From assembly GCA_035252155.1 (NCBI GenBank), contig DATFDL010000192.1:1-5043 (forward strand): a stretch of DNA of 5,043 bases, read 5' to 3'. Of this stretch, positions 1 to 5,043 are shown in pieces. The notes below the pieces were generated by a model, which ran no database searches, was not told where the DNA came from, and was given only the letters and a program-made list of their open reading frames with translations. The translations under genes were made by a program, and so were the position numbers. The number at the start of each line of letters is the position of its first letter. Position 1 is the first letter of the stretch. The DNA comes from JAICLL01 sp035252155 (GTDB lineage Bacteria > Planctomycetota > Planctomycetia > Pirellulales > JAICIG01).

Positions 1-373
1 TCGTCACTCCGCACAGAATCACCGCCCCCGAACCGATCGAAGCCCCACGGCAAACTCGCGTTGGCGCCACATTCCAATCGTCCTCAGTCTGCAAGCGGCC
101 GTCGGCATTGGTGGCGCGCGGGTACTTGTCGTTGATAAACAACACACCATGGCCGACAAAGCATTCGTCCTCGATGGTCACCCCTTCGCATATGAAGGTG
201 TGGCTCGATATCTTGCAGCGCCGGCCCACCACGGCGTTTTTTTGAATTTCGACGAACGTGCCGATCCGGGTCTCGTCGCCGATCGCACAGCCATAAAGAT
301 TGACAAACGGGGCGAGCCGCACATCGCGGCCCAGCGTCACGTCGTCAGCGATCTGTACGAGCGCGTCGTTCAT
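1..373 (-). CDS. Sugar N-acetyltransferase, left-handed beta-helix (WbpD/WlbB-like), 5' part only
   Basis: I translated 124 codons from ATG at 373-371; the frame is open to the window edge, so the C-terminus is missing. The protein starts MNDALVQIADDVTLGRDV and shows hexapeptide-repeat turns (VTLGRD, CAIGDETRIGTFVEI, NAVVGRRCKI, VTIEDECFVGHG, ASIGSGAVI) typical of acyl-CoA-dependent LbH acetyltransferases. Residues 60-90 (FICEGVTIEDE, then FVGHGVLFINDKYPRATN) resemble the WlbB/WbpD group, which acetylates the 3-amino group of UDP-2-acetamido-3-amino-uronic acid; N81 sits in the FIND loop near where that family places its active site (family knowledge, recalled). The start overlaps the dehydrogenase stop as ATGA, with AGGA seven bases upstream, which suggests translational coupling. 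A run of seven A residues lies in codons 44-46. It could instead be a related sugar O-acetyltransferase, but the dehydrogenase neighbour favours the N-acetyltransferase reading. Confidence 0.88.
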   Translation of the reverse strand, partial: MNDALVQIADDVTLGRDVRLAPFVNLYGCAIGDETRIGTFVEIQKNAVVGRRCKISSHTFICEGVTIEDECFVGHGVLFINDKYPRATNADGRLQTEDDWNVAPTRVCRGASIGSGAVILCGVT

Positions 374-1455
374 AGTGTGATCCTAGTGCCTTGTGCCCGG
401 ATGCTGCGTTGCGCGGCATCGAGAATGCGGACGACGCGCAAGCCGGCCTCGCCGTCGCTGAGCGGCCGGCCGCCGGTCGTCAGGCATTCGACAAACTGTG
501 CCGCCACCTGGGCCAGCGGTTCGTCGCGGCTGACGTAAGGCGACCAGACGTCGCCCGTCCGATAGTCGACCAAACGCTCGCGACGGCCTTCGGGGTCGTC
601 GCCGAGCACGTCGACGCCGCGGTCGTAAACTTTGATTTTTTCGGTCGTTTCCAGATCGTTGTAGACCAGGCTGCGGCGGCTGCCGCCCAGCATCGTGTAA
701 CGCAGCTTGACCGGCGACAGCCAATTGACATGAAAATTGGCGATCAGCCCGCCGCCGAAATCGAGGTTCAAATACGCCACGTCTTCCTGCCCGCGGCCGG
801 CGTGCGCCGCCCCAAAAGCCGACACGCTGTCGGGCAATCGGCCGACCAGATGATCGACAATCGACAAGTCGTGGGGCGCCAGGTCCCAAACGACGTTCAC
901 GTCGTGCTGGATCAGCCCCAAGTTGATCCGCACGCTGTCGATAAAGAGCAGCTCGCCCAGCTCGCCGTCGTCGACCAATTGCTTGATCTTGGCGACGGCC
1001 GGACTGTAGACGAACGTGTGGTCGACCATGAGCGTCAGCCCGAGCTCGTCGGCCATGGCGACCAATTCCTCGGCCTGGGCCACATTGGCGGTCAAGGGTT
1101 TTTCGATCAGCACCGATTTGCCGGCGAAGAGGGCCGCTTTGGCCAGTGGATAATGCGTTTCGACGGGCGTGGCAATCACAACGCCGGCGATCTGCGGATC
1201 TGCCAAGACGTCGAGCGGATTATCGACCAGCTCAACCGTCGGACACGCGGCAGTTGCGGCGTCGAGGCGGCGACGGTCGAGGTCGCAACACATCTTCAGG
1301 TGGCAGCCCGGTTGCGAACGAAAGTTCCGCACCAAATTCGGTCCCCAATAGCCGAGGCCAATGATGGCGATTCCCGGCAGGTCGCGCGCGGCAGCCCGGC
1401 GAGGTGCATTCGCCGAGCGGGTGGGGCGTATGCGAGTCACGCTACCTACGGCCAT
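370..1455 (-). CDS. Gfo/Idh/MocA family NAD(P)-dependent sugar dehydrogenase
   Basis: A complete 361-residue cytosolic oxidoreductase, a normal length for the family. After a 27-residue Arg/Ala-rich leader, the Rossmann strand and glycine loop GIAIIGLGYWGPN occupies 28-40 (G33, G35, G38). DLD at 58-60 ends strand 2, where the cofactor ribose is bound. The family EKP motif is at 118-120, with K119 the expected catalytic lysine. DHTFVY (145-150) and WDLAPHD (190-196), with H195, match the usual substrate-site motifs of the C-terminal alpha/beta domain. The pairing with a WlbB/WbpD-like acetyltransferase suggests oxidation of a UDP-N-acetyl-uronic acid at C3 (WlbA/WbpB role); this substrate is inferred from context. 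The ATG at 1455 is chosen because GGAGG lies six bases upstream. The gene overlaps the preceding open frame by 10 bases and the next gene by 4. Confidence 0.93.
   Translation of the reverse strand: MAVGSVTRIRPTRSANAPRRAAARDLPGIAIIGLGYWGPNLVRNFRSQPGCHLKMCCDLDRRRLDAATAACPTVELVDNPLDVLADPQIAGVVIATPVETHYPLAKAALFAGKSVLIEKPLTANVAQAEELVAMADELGLTLMVDHTFVYSPAVAKIKQLVDDGELGELLFIDSVRINLGLIQHDVNVVWDLAPHDLSIVDHLVGRLPDSVSAFGAAHAGRGQEDVAYLNLDFGGGLIANFHVNWLSPVKLRYTMLGGSRRSLVYNDLETTEKIKVYDRGVDVLGDDPEGRRERLVDYRTGDVWSPYVSRDEPLAQVAAQFVECLTTGGRPLSDGEAGLRVVRILDAAQRSIRAQGTRITL
381..384 (-). promoter_or_regulatory. Ribosome binding site (AGGA) for the acetyltransferase
   Basis: AGGA on the minus strand lies seven bases before the ATG at 373, inside the last codons of the dehydrogenase gene. 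It is short but well spaced, and it supports this start over internal ones. Confidence 0.5.
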
Positions 1456-3452
1456 CGTGATCCTCCGTGTGGCTCGTGCGCAGCAAGCCGGTTATCAGAA
1501 TTGTGGTGGCCGGGGCAGAAGTTGGCCGCTACCAGTGCAGCGTCCGGCAAAAGACGTCGCCGGCCAGCGATGCCCCGGTAGGTGCACCGCCGGGGCATCG
1601 CCGCGACGAAGCGTTTCGGGCAAGGGTGCGCTTCTCGCGCGGCTCTGCCCCAGCCACCACACCGAATCTGCCGGGCACAAGGCCCGGAGCTACCGGCTGT
1701 TCGCCCGAAGCTACTGACTCTTCTCCGGAATAGCCGCAATCGATCGAACCGCGTTTCTTCGACGTAATCGCGTTCGAGCAATTCGCGGAATTCGCGGAAT
1801 TGCCTCAATTCGTCGGTCGACTCGCGCCAGAGACCCGTGCCGTTGTGATCGACCAATACGATATACGCGGGCGGCTTGCGGCCGAGCGCGGCGAGAAACT
1901 CAGCCCGCCACTCAGTTTGCCGCTGGAAGCCGTTAAGGCACAAAATGCGATCGACGGCGAATCGGGTCGGCGCCCGGCGATCGGCCAGAAAATTAAGGAC
2001 AGTCTCGTAGCCCCAAACCAGCAGCTTTTCGTCGGGCAAGGTACGCGCCCGAATGTAGTCGGCCGCCTGGCGATGGATATCGGCGTCGACCGCGCCGCAC
2101 TCGTAAGGCGCTCGGAATCCTTCGAGTGTTTGGCGGCCCGCCGCTAGTTGCGCGGTATCTTGCCAGATGTTGAGTAGGCATTTGAAGTCGACCGGCACGG
2201 CGACCGTCAGCAAGCCGACCGACGCCAGCCCCGCGGCCAGGTAGCCCCGGCCCTCGTGGCCGGCTTGGAACAATCTCTCGCGCAAGTCAGCCCCGACCCT
2301 TGCGGCGGCAACGCCGGCGAAGATCGCCAGGCAGCCGATCAAGGGCGTCCAATGGTAAGGCCAGTATTTGCCTTGCCAGATAATCGTGGCCAAGTTGGCG
2401 AAGGTCAGTGCCCACAAAAGCCGGTCGGTGGTTTTCGCTTTCGGCGCCCGCGCCATCACCGCGCCCAGGCTTGCCAGCACCGTTAGCCGGCCCCAGCGCG
2501 TCACCAGCATGCTCAGCCCCTTGGCCAGGCCGTTTTTCAATTCCGCATAGGCTGAATTAAATTCGACCATGACCATCCAAAAATCGCTCAGTGCTCCGCA
2601 GGCGGTTAAATAAGCAAGCGCCGCCACGGACGGCAGCAAAAAGCCAGCGAGGCTATAGGCGAGCCACGTTCTGCGGGGAAGTCGAGCCGCTTGGTCGCTA
2701 CTCACGAGTGACCTTCCGGCAATGGCCAGTGCCGCCAGCGCGGGAACCGCCGCAGTCGGCTTATAAACGCACGACAGGCCAAGCAAACCCGCGGCCAGTG
2801 CGGTCCGCCCGCGAGAACACACTGCGACGTCATTCGCGTAGAGGCAAACAGCGGCTAGTTGCAGGAGAAGCAGCAAATCTTCCACCTGGGCGGTGTGCCA
2901 GGCGATGCCTTCATCGCCCTGAACGAGCGCCAGGGCCATCGCCAGCGCGCACGCCAGCCGTGCGCCAGGACCGGCAAGTCGCTCACCGAGCGCCGCCGCC
3001 AATTGAGTCGTCACCAGCGCCACCAGGAAAAAGAAAAACCGCACGCCCCAGGCCGTCTGACCGAACAAGACCAGCGCCAGGGCGAACGTGTAATGCGTCG
3101 CCGGTCCCTTCTGATCGAACACATCGCGGTACGGCAGTCCACCGTCGAGAATGACTTGGCCGGCGTAGGCAAAGTGCCCCTGATCGCGGGCCAGCGGCAT
3201 AAGCATCAGCGGCGACAAGCACAGCGCCGCGAGCGGCCACTCCAGCGCAAAGGCCGGCGAGCTTCGTAGGATGGCGTTCCAGGCCGTCGCGATTTTTGAT
3301 GGACGGCCTGGAAGGCCATCCTCCGAAATCGCGCGTTGGTCGGTGGCTGGGGCAGAGCCTGGGCGATGCCTCGGCGGTGCGGGCCGCTTCGGCAGTGCAA
3401 TCGTTCCATCCATGGGTCCGGCGAAGCTAGCAAGCCGGGCAAAATGGGTCAA
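1446..3452 (-). CDS. Polytopic membrane glycosyltransferase-like protein (GT-C, GT39/PMT_2-like) with repeat-derived ends
   Basis: A 668-codon frame with a clear core at about residues 65-578. The first membrane segment is at 72-88, followed by the loop RDQGHFAYAG and GLPYRDVFDQKGP (89-117), the acidic first external loop typical of ArnT/PMT-like GT-C enzymes that use polyprenyl-phosphate sugars. Position 91 is Q where DE is more usual. About ten further hydrophobic segments span roughly 120-420 (for example 138-155, 189-207, 264-284, 366-385, 402-420). A soluble C-terminal domain follows to LRLFRRR at 572-578. Residues 27-62 are encoded by a degenerate repeat and a hairpin; 579-668 are encoded by hairpins and a full repeat copy and look unlike protein. 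The start is unsure: TTG at 3452 overlaps the regulator stop (TTGA), ATG at 3413 is residue 14, and neither has a good Shine-Dalgarno. A start after the repeats would lose membrane segment 1. The family call is firm; the sugar and acceptor are unknown. Confidence 0.8.
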   Translation of the reverse strand: MTHFARLASFAGPMDGTIALPKRPAPPRHRPGSAPATDQRAISEDGLPGRPSKIATAWNAILRSSPAFALEWPLAALCLSPLMLMPLARDQGHFAYAGQVILDGGLPYRDVFDQKGPATHYTFALALVLFGQTAWGVRFFFFLVALVTTQLAAALGERLAGPGARLACALAMALALVQGDEGIAWHTAQVEDLLLLLQLAAVCLYANDVAVCSRGRTALAAGLLGLSCVYKPTAAVPALAALAIAGRSLVSSDQAARLPRRTWLAYSLAGFLLPSVAALAYLTACGALSDFWMVMVEFNSAYAELKNGLAKGLSMLVTRWGRLTVLASLGAVMARAPKAKTTDRLLWALTFANLATIIWQGKYWPYHWTPLIGCLAIFAGVAAARVGADLRERLFQAGHEGRGYLAAGLASVGLLTVAVPVDFKCLLNIWQDTAQLAAGRQTLEGFRAPYECGAVDADIHRQAADYIRARTLPDEKLLVWGYETVLNFLADRRAPTRFAVDRILCLNGFQRQTEWRAEFLAALGRKPPAYIVLVDHNGTGLWRESTDELRQFREFRELLERDYVEETRFDRLRLFRRRVSSFGRTAGSSGPCARQIRCGGWGRAAREAHPCPKRFVAAMPRRCTYRGIAGRRRLLPDAALVAANFCPGHHNSDNRLAAHEPHGGSRWP
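1462..1466 (-). promoter_or_regulatory. Strong Shine-Dalgarno site (GGAGG) for the dehydrogenase
   Basis: GGAGG on the minus strand is six bases before the ATG at 1455 and fixes that start. It lies inside the repeat-extended tail of the preceding frame, so ribosomes reading that tail to its end would pass over the site. This suggests the tail was not originally coding, or that the two genes are translationally coupled. Confidence 0.75.
1503..1660 (-). repeat. Nested inverted-repeat element, copy A
   Basis: On the minus strand the outer arms are GTGGTGGCTGGGGCAGA (1660-1644) and TCTGCCCCGGCCACCAC (1519-1503), pairing over 17 positions with one G-U pair. Nested inside is a perfect 12-bp stem, GCGATGCCCCGG (1601-1590) with its complement at 1578-1567, around an 11-nt loop. 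The same layout recurs as copy B at 4068-4220. The element lies between the natural end of the glycosyltransferase core and the dehydrogenase start, and it is in frame with the upstream gene as residues 598-650. No U-tract follows, so it is not a standard intrinsic terminator. It looks like a REP- or MITE-like palindromic element; its mobility is not shown here. Confidence 0.8.
1671..1687 (-). repeat. Short perfect hairpin CCGGGC-CTTGT-GCCCGG
   Basis: A 6-bp GC stem with a 5-nt loop lies ten bases before copy A on the minus strand. With the flanking GGTAGCTC it resembles a hairpin I recall as common between planctomycete genes. No T-run follows, so termination is not supported. It encodes residues 589-594 of the extended glycosyltransferase frame. 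Confidence 0.55.
1780..1815 (-). repeat. Four imperfect 9-bp tandem units inside the glycosyltransferase gene
   Basis: On the plus strand the units read AATTCGCGG, AATTCGCGG, AATTGCCTC and AATTCGTCG. The first two are identical. They encode the charged DELRQFREFRE stretch near residues 547-557, probably a helix. Being multiples of three, unit gains or losses would keep the frame. Confidence 0.6.
3268..3322. repeat. Long hairpin repeat, 21-bp arms around a 13-nt loop
   Basis: The left arm, AGGATGGCGTTCCAGGCCGTC (3268-3288), pairs with 3302-3322 at 20 of 21 positions around a 13-base loop. The arm sequence is of a type I recall as dispersed in Pirellulales genomes. Here it is in frame with the glycosyltransferase gene and encodes residues about 44-62 (EDGLPGRPSKIATAWNAILR). 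It lies next to the degenerate element C, so two repeat types are stacked at the gene's start. Confidence 0.85.
3342..3380 (+). repeat. Degenerate, internally deleted copy (C) of the nested repeat
   Basis: The plus strand carries the outer arm GGTGGCTGGGGCAGAGCC (3342-3359). This is joined after three bases to GCGATGCCTCGGCGGTGC (3363-3380), which matches the inner stem of copy A and the start of its loop with one change. About 40 bases between the two parts are missing, as is the whole second half. It encodes residues about 25-37 of the glycosyltransferase frame. Confidence 0.65.
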
Positions 3453-3880
3453 GCCCAGCGATCGGCCTCGCCGATGGCGTGCTGCACCAGAATCAGCAGG
3501 GCGTTGGGATCGTACGGCTTGCGGACATAATATTGGCAGCCGGCGGCCCGCGAGCGGCGGATGATGTCGGACCGTTCCATGCCGCTGAGAATGATCACCG
3601 GAATCGTGCAGGTGCCCGAATCGTCGGCGAGCTGCTGGCAGACGCTGAAGCCGTCGGCGTCGGGCAGACGCAGATCGAGCAGCACCAGATGCGGCCGGCG
3701 ATCGCGGGCAATAGCCAATCCTTCGTCGCCGCTGGCGGCGACGACAATCTCATAACCCTGCCGGCTCAACCGTTGGCTGAGCACGTCGACCATCGCGTCG
3801 TCGTCGTCGATGATCAGAATGGTTTGGGGCCGGGCATAGCGCGCGGCGCGAGTACGCGGTTGTTCGAGCAGTTGTGGCAC
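3449..3880 (-). CDS. Single-domain response regulator (CheY-like receiver)
   Basis: A 143-residue protein that is a receiver domain only, with no DNA-binding or enzymatic output domain. After a flexible 18-residue leader it shows the acidic pocket IIDDDD (23-28), the phospho-acceptor D69 in LLDLRLPDADG, the switch S99 in ILSG, Y118, and the invariant K121 in RKPYDP. All receiver catalytic positions are therefore present, so it should be phosphorylatable by a histidine kinase; none is in the window. The GTG start at 3880 is supported by GGAGG seven bases upstream. The stop overlaps the TTG of the next frame. Its place before surface-glycan genes suggests a signalling input to that process, or simply an orphan regulator co-transcribed with them; this is inference. 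Confidence 0.95.
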   Translation of the reverse strand: MPQLLEQPRTRAARYARPQTILIIDDDDAMVDVLSQRLSRQGYEIVVAASGDEGLAIARDRRPHLVLLDLRLPDADGFSVCQQLADDSGTCTIPVIILSGMERSDIIRRSRAAGCQYYVRKPYDPNALLILVQHAIGEADRWA

Positions 3881-3887
3881 GGCAGCG

Positions 3888-3892
3888 CCTCC
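3888..3892 (-). promoter_or_regulatory. Shine-Dalgarno site (GGAGG) for the response regulator
   Basis: GGAGG on the minus strand lies seven bases before GTG at 3880. It decides for this non-ATG start; no in-frame ATG lies nearby before the receiver fold begins. Confidence 0.75.
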
Positions 3893-3974
3893 GCTGGTGC
3901 GGTCCGCGGCGGGTCAGAGGGCGGACCTAAGGGCGGGAACTAAACTTTTGCATCCAAGCCGGCGAGGCATGGAA

Positions 3975-4003
3975 AGCCTAAACCACGTTTGCCGGTTGGT
4001 CAA
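3975..4003 (-). promoter_or_regulatory. Possible sigma-70-type promoter for the regulator-glycan gene cluster
   Basis: The minus strand reads TTGACC (4003-3998), a 17-base spacer, then TAGGCT (3980-3975). The -35 is good and the -10 is poor (TA...T kept). This would give a leader of nearly 90 bases before the GTG at 3880. It lies in an AT-richer patch between copy B and the gene. This is a pattern match only. Confidence 0.3.
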
Positions 4004-4067
4004 ATCGGCGAAATGGCAAAAGAAAGTCGCAAGATAGCGATGATACTGATTCTATTGCGAATTCCGC

Positions 4068-4220
4068 GGTGGCTGGGGCAGAGCCGCGCCTTCGGACAGC
4101 CGACTTCGTGAAGCGATTGATCGCGGCGATGCCCCGGAACCACGACCACCGGGGCATCGCTGGCCGAAAGCGAGTTTGCCAGAGTCAGCCTGGAGCCGGC
4201 CAGCTTCTGCCCCAGTCACC
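4068..4220 (+). repeat. Nested inverted-repeat element, copy B
   Basis: On the plus strand the outer arms are GGTGGCTGGGGCAGA (4068-4082) and TCTGCCCCAGTCACC (4206-4220), pairing over 15 positions with one G-U pair. The inner stem GCGATGCCCCGG (4126-4137) pairs perfectly with 4149-4160 around an 11-nt loop. Shared with copy A are the arms, CGCGG before the inner stem, CTGGCC after it, and GGCC before the right arm; the spacers between differ. It begins 15 bases after the RND stop and lies in the opposite orientation to copy A. No U-tract follows it on the minus strand. Confidence 0.8.
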
Positions 4221-4235
4221 GGCCAGCATCGGTGC

Positions 4236-5043
4236 CTAATGGCCACCTGCGTGAGCTGGCGCCAGCTCGGGCGTACGACCGCGGACCACCAGCGAGTAAA
4301 GGGCGGGCACCAAAAACAATGTCGTTACCAGCGCCGCCAACAAACCGCCGATCACCGCCCGGCCCAGCGGCGCGTTGGCCTCGCTGCCCCGCTCGAAGGC
4401 CATCGCCATCGGCACCAAGGCGAAAAACGCCGCCAGCGCCGTCATCACCACCGGCCGCACGCGGATCGAGGCCGCCTTGCGAATCGCCTCGGTGGGGCTC
4501 AGCCCCTCCTGCATCCGCAGGTGCTGGGCAAAGTCGGTCAACAACACCGTGTTCGAGACCACGATGCCCACCATGAAGATCACGCCCAACAGCGATTGCA
4601 CGTTGATCGGCGTTTCGGTGAAATACAGCATCAGCACCACGCCGATGCCCCCCACCGGCACCGCCGACAAAATCACCAGCGGCGTAACGAACGACTTGAA
4701 CAGGGCCGTCATCAAAAAGTACATCAAGAGCGTGGCCAGAATCAGCCCCAACGCCAGGTTTTTGAAGGTGTCGCGCATGCGGGCGTATTCGCCGCTGAGC
4801 ACAATCTTCGAGCCTTGGAGCGTTTCGCCTTGCTTGGTCGGATCGTAGGTGGCCCACACGCCGTCGCCTTGGTCGTGGCCAAAGCGGCCGAGAAGCTTCA
4901 CCAGGTCGTCCGAGACGTGCCCCAGGTCGCGGCCCTCGACACCCATCGTCACGTCGATCGTCGGCTGAATGTTGATGTGCTTGATTTCCGAGGGGATCGT
5001 GGCCCGTTCGATCGACGCCAGATCGCCCAGCCGCACCTGCTGG
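4236..5043 (-). CDS. RND-family efflux transporter, C-terminal part
   Basis: The last 268 residues of an inner-membrane proton-driven RND pump; family members usually exceed 1000 residues, so most of it lies beyond the window. The frame is open through the edge (QQVRLGDLASIERAT), so the internal GTG at 5036 is not a start. Visible in order are the end of the second periplasmic region (about 1-93, including VRLGDLASI, GRDLG and a GEYARMRDTF hinge), then membrane segments near 94-114, 120-141, 149-172, 197-215 and 226-252. These match TM8-TM12, with GVIFMVGIVVSNTVLLTDFA as TM10 and APLGRAVIGGL before the final helix. It ends in a short HAGGH tail. Drug (HAE1) versus metal (HME) type cannot be told because the TM4 acidic residues are outside the window. 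It is probably a unit separate from the genes after copy B. Confidence 0.95.
   Translation of the reverse strand, partial: QQVRLGDLASIERATIPSEIKHINIQPTIDVTMGVEGRDLGHVSDDLVKLLGRFGHDQGDGVWATYDPTKQGETLQGSKIVLSGEYARMRDTFKNLALGLILATLLMYFLMTALFKSFVTPLVILSAVPVGGIGVVLMLYFTETPINVQSLLGVIFMVGIVVSNTVLLTDFAQHLRMQEGLSPTEAIRKAASIRVRPVVMTALAAFFALVPMAMAFERGSEANAPLGRAVIGGLLAALVTTLFLVPALYSLVVRGRTPELAPAHAGGH

Larger units (their letters stand above)
3881..4235. other. Intergenic region between the RND gene and the response regulator
   Basis: A 355-base non-coding stretch. Reading toward lower coordinates from the RND stop, it holds a 15-base gap, repeat copy B, an AT-richer patch around 3975-4065 with the possible promoter, and the regulator's Shine-Dalgarno site. 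Its short open frames are poor in protein-like features and arise from the GC-rich repeat. I see no tRNA or known riboswitch motif in it. Confidence 0.7.

Noticed and set aside
391..1581. Long plus-strand open frame of 396 codons opposite the dehydrogenase
   Set aside because: It is the antisense shadow of a gene with clear family motifs. GC-rich codon use suppresses antisense stops, its sequence shows no recognisable domain, and it runs into repeat copy A.
1503..1660. Copy A as an intrinsic terminator
   Set aside because: The stems are strong but no T-run follows on the coding strand, and the dehydrogenase start lies only about 50 bases beyond within an apparently continuous operon.
1495..1767. 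Several short frames on both strands across copy A, of about 60 to 118 codons
   Set aside because: They are translations of the palindromic repeat and the glycosyltransferase 3' end in other frames, with no supporting start signals.
2591..3269. Plus-strand frames of 187 and 136 codons opposite the glycosyltransferase
   Set aside because: They are antisense shadows of a hydrophobic protein gene, giving the expected Arg/Gln/Pro-rich sequence without domains.
3796..3812. GTCGTCGTCGTC trinucleotide run in the response regulator
   Set aside because: It simply encodes the DDDD acidic pocket of the receiver domain.
4052..4246. Small minus-strand frame of 64 codons in the intergenic region
   Set aside because: It is almost entirely the repeat copy B read through. 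It has no ribosome binding site or domain, and similar Pro/Arg/Ala-rich peptides appear wherever this repeat occurs.
4216..4857. Minus-strand frame of 213 codons overlapping the RND gene
   Set aside because: It is an alternative frame of the RND transporter, whose own frame has the membrane segments and conserved motifs. This one is Gly/Ala/Arg-rich low-complexity sequence.

Overview
The window is GC-rich and densely coded. Every gene I accept lies on the minus strand, so the biological reading order runs from base 5043 down to base 1. The style suggests a planctomycete of the Pirellulales type: GC-rich coding with long antisense shadow frames, an orphan receiver protein, GT39-like membrane proteins, and hairpin repeats of the 'GGATGGCCTTCCAGGCC' and 'GGTGGCTGGGGCAGAG' kind that I associate with that group. 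This assignment is inference from memory, not from a search.

Layout, in transcription order. (1) 5043-4236 is the C-terminal end of an RND-family efflux transporter, running off the window edge. (2) 4235-3881 is a 355-base intergenic region. It holds a ~153-bp nested inverted repeat (copy B) just after the RND stop codon, a possible promoter, and a clear Shine-Dalgarno site. (3) 3880-3449 is a single-domain response regulator with a GTG start. (4) 3452-1446 is a large membrane glycosyltransferase-like protein (GT-C fold, GT39/PMT_2-like) whose frame overlaps the regulator stop as TTGA. (5) 1455-370 is a Gfo/Idh/MocA sugar dehydrogenase. (6) 373-1 is the start of a left-handed beta-helix acetyltransferase of the WbpD/WlbB type, overlapping the dehydrogenase stop as ATGA.

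Genes 3 to 6 look like one transcription unit with 4- to 10-base overlaps. The dehydrogenase plus acetyltransferase pair is the arrangement known from UDP-2,3-diacetamido-uronic acid synthesis (WbpB/WbpD, WlbA/WlbB). Together with a polytopic glycosyltransferase it points to cell-surface polysaccharide or glycan synthesis. The RND gene appears to be a separate upstream unit.

The most unusual feature is how repeats relate to the glycosyltransferase gene. A degenerate repeat copy (C) and a 21-bp-arm hairpin (D) lie in frame in its N-terminal region. A full repeat copy (A) lies in frame after its natural end, so the open frame carries about 90 extra residues and runs into the next gene. Copies A and B share the same nested architecture and an 11-nt loop of identical length but different sequence, and each keeps its outer stem through a G-U pair on the same strand of the element.
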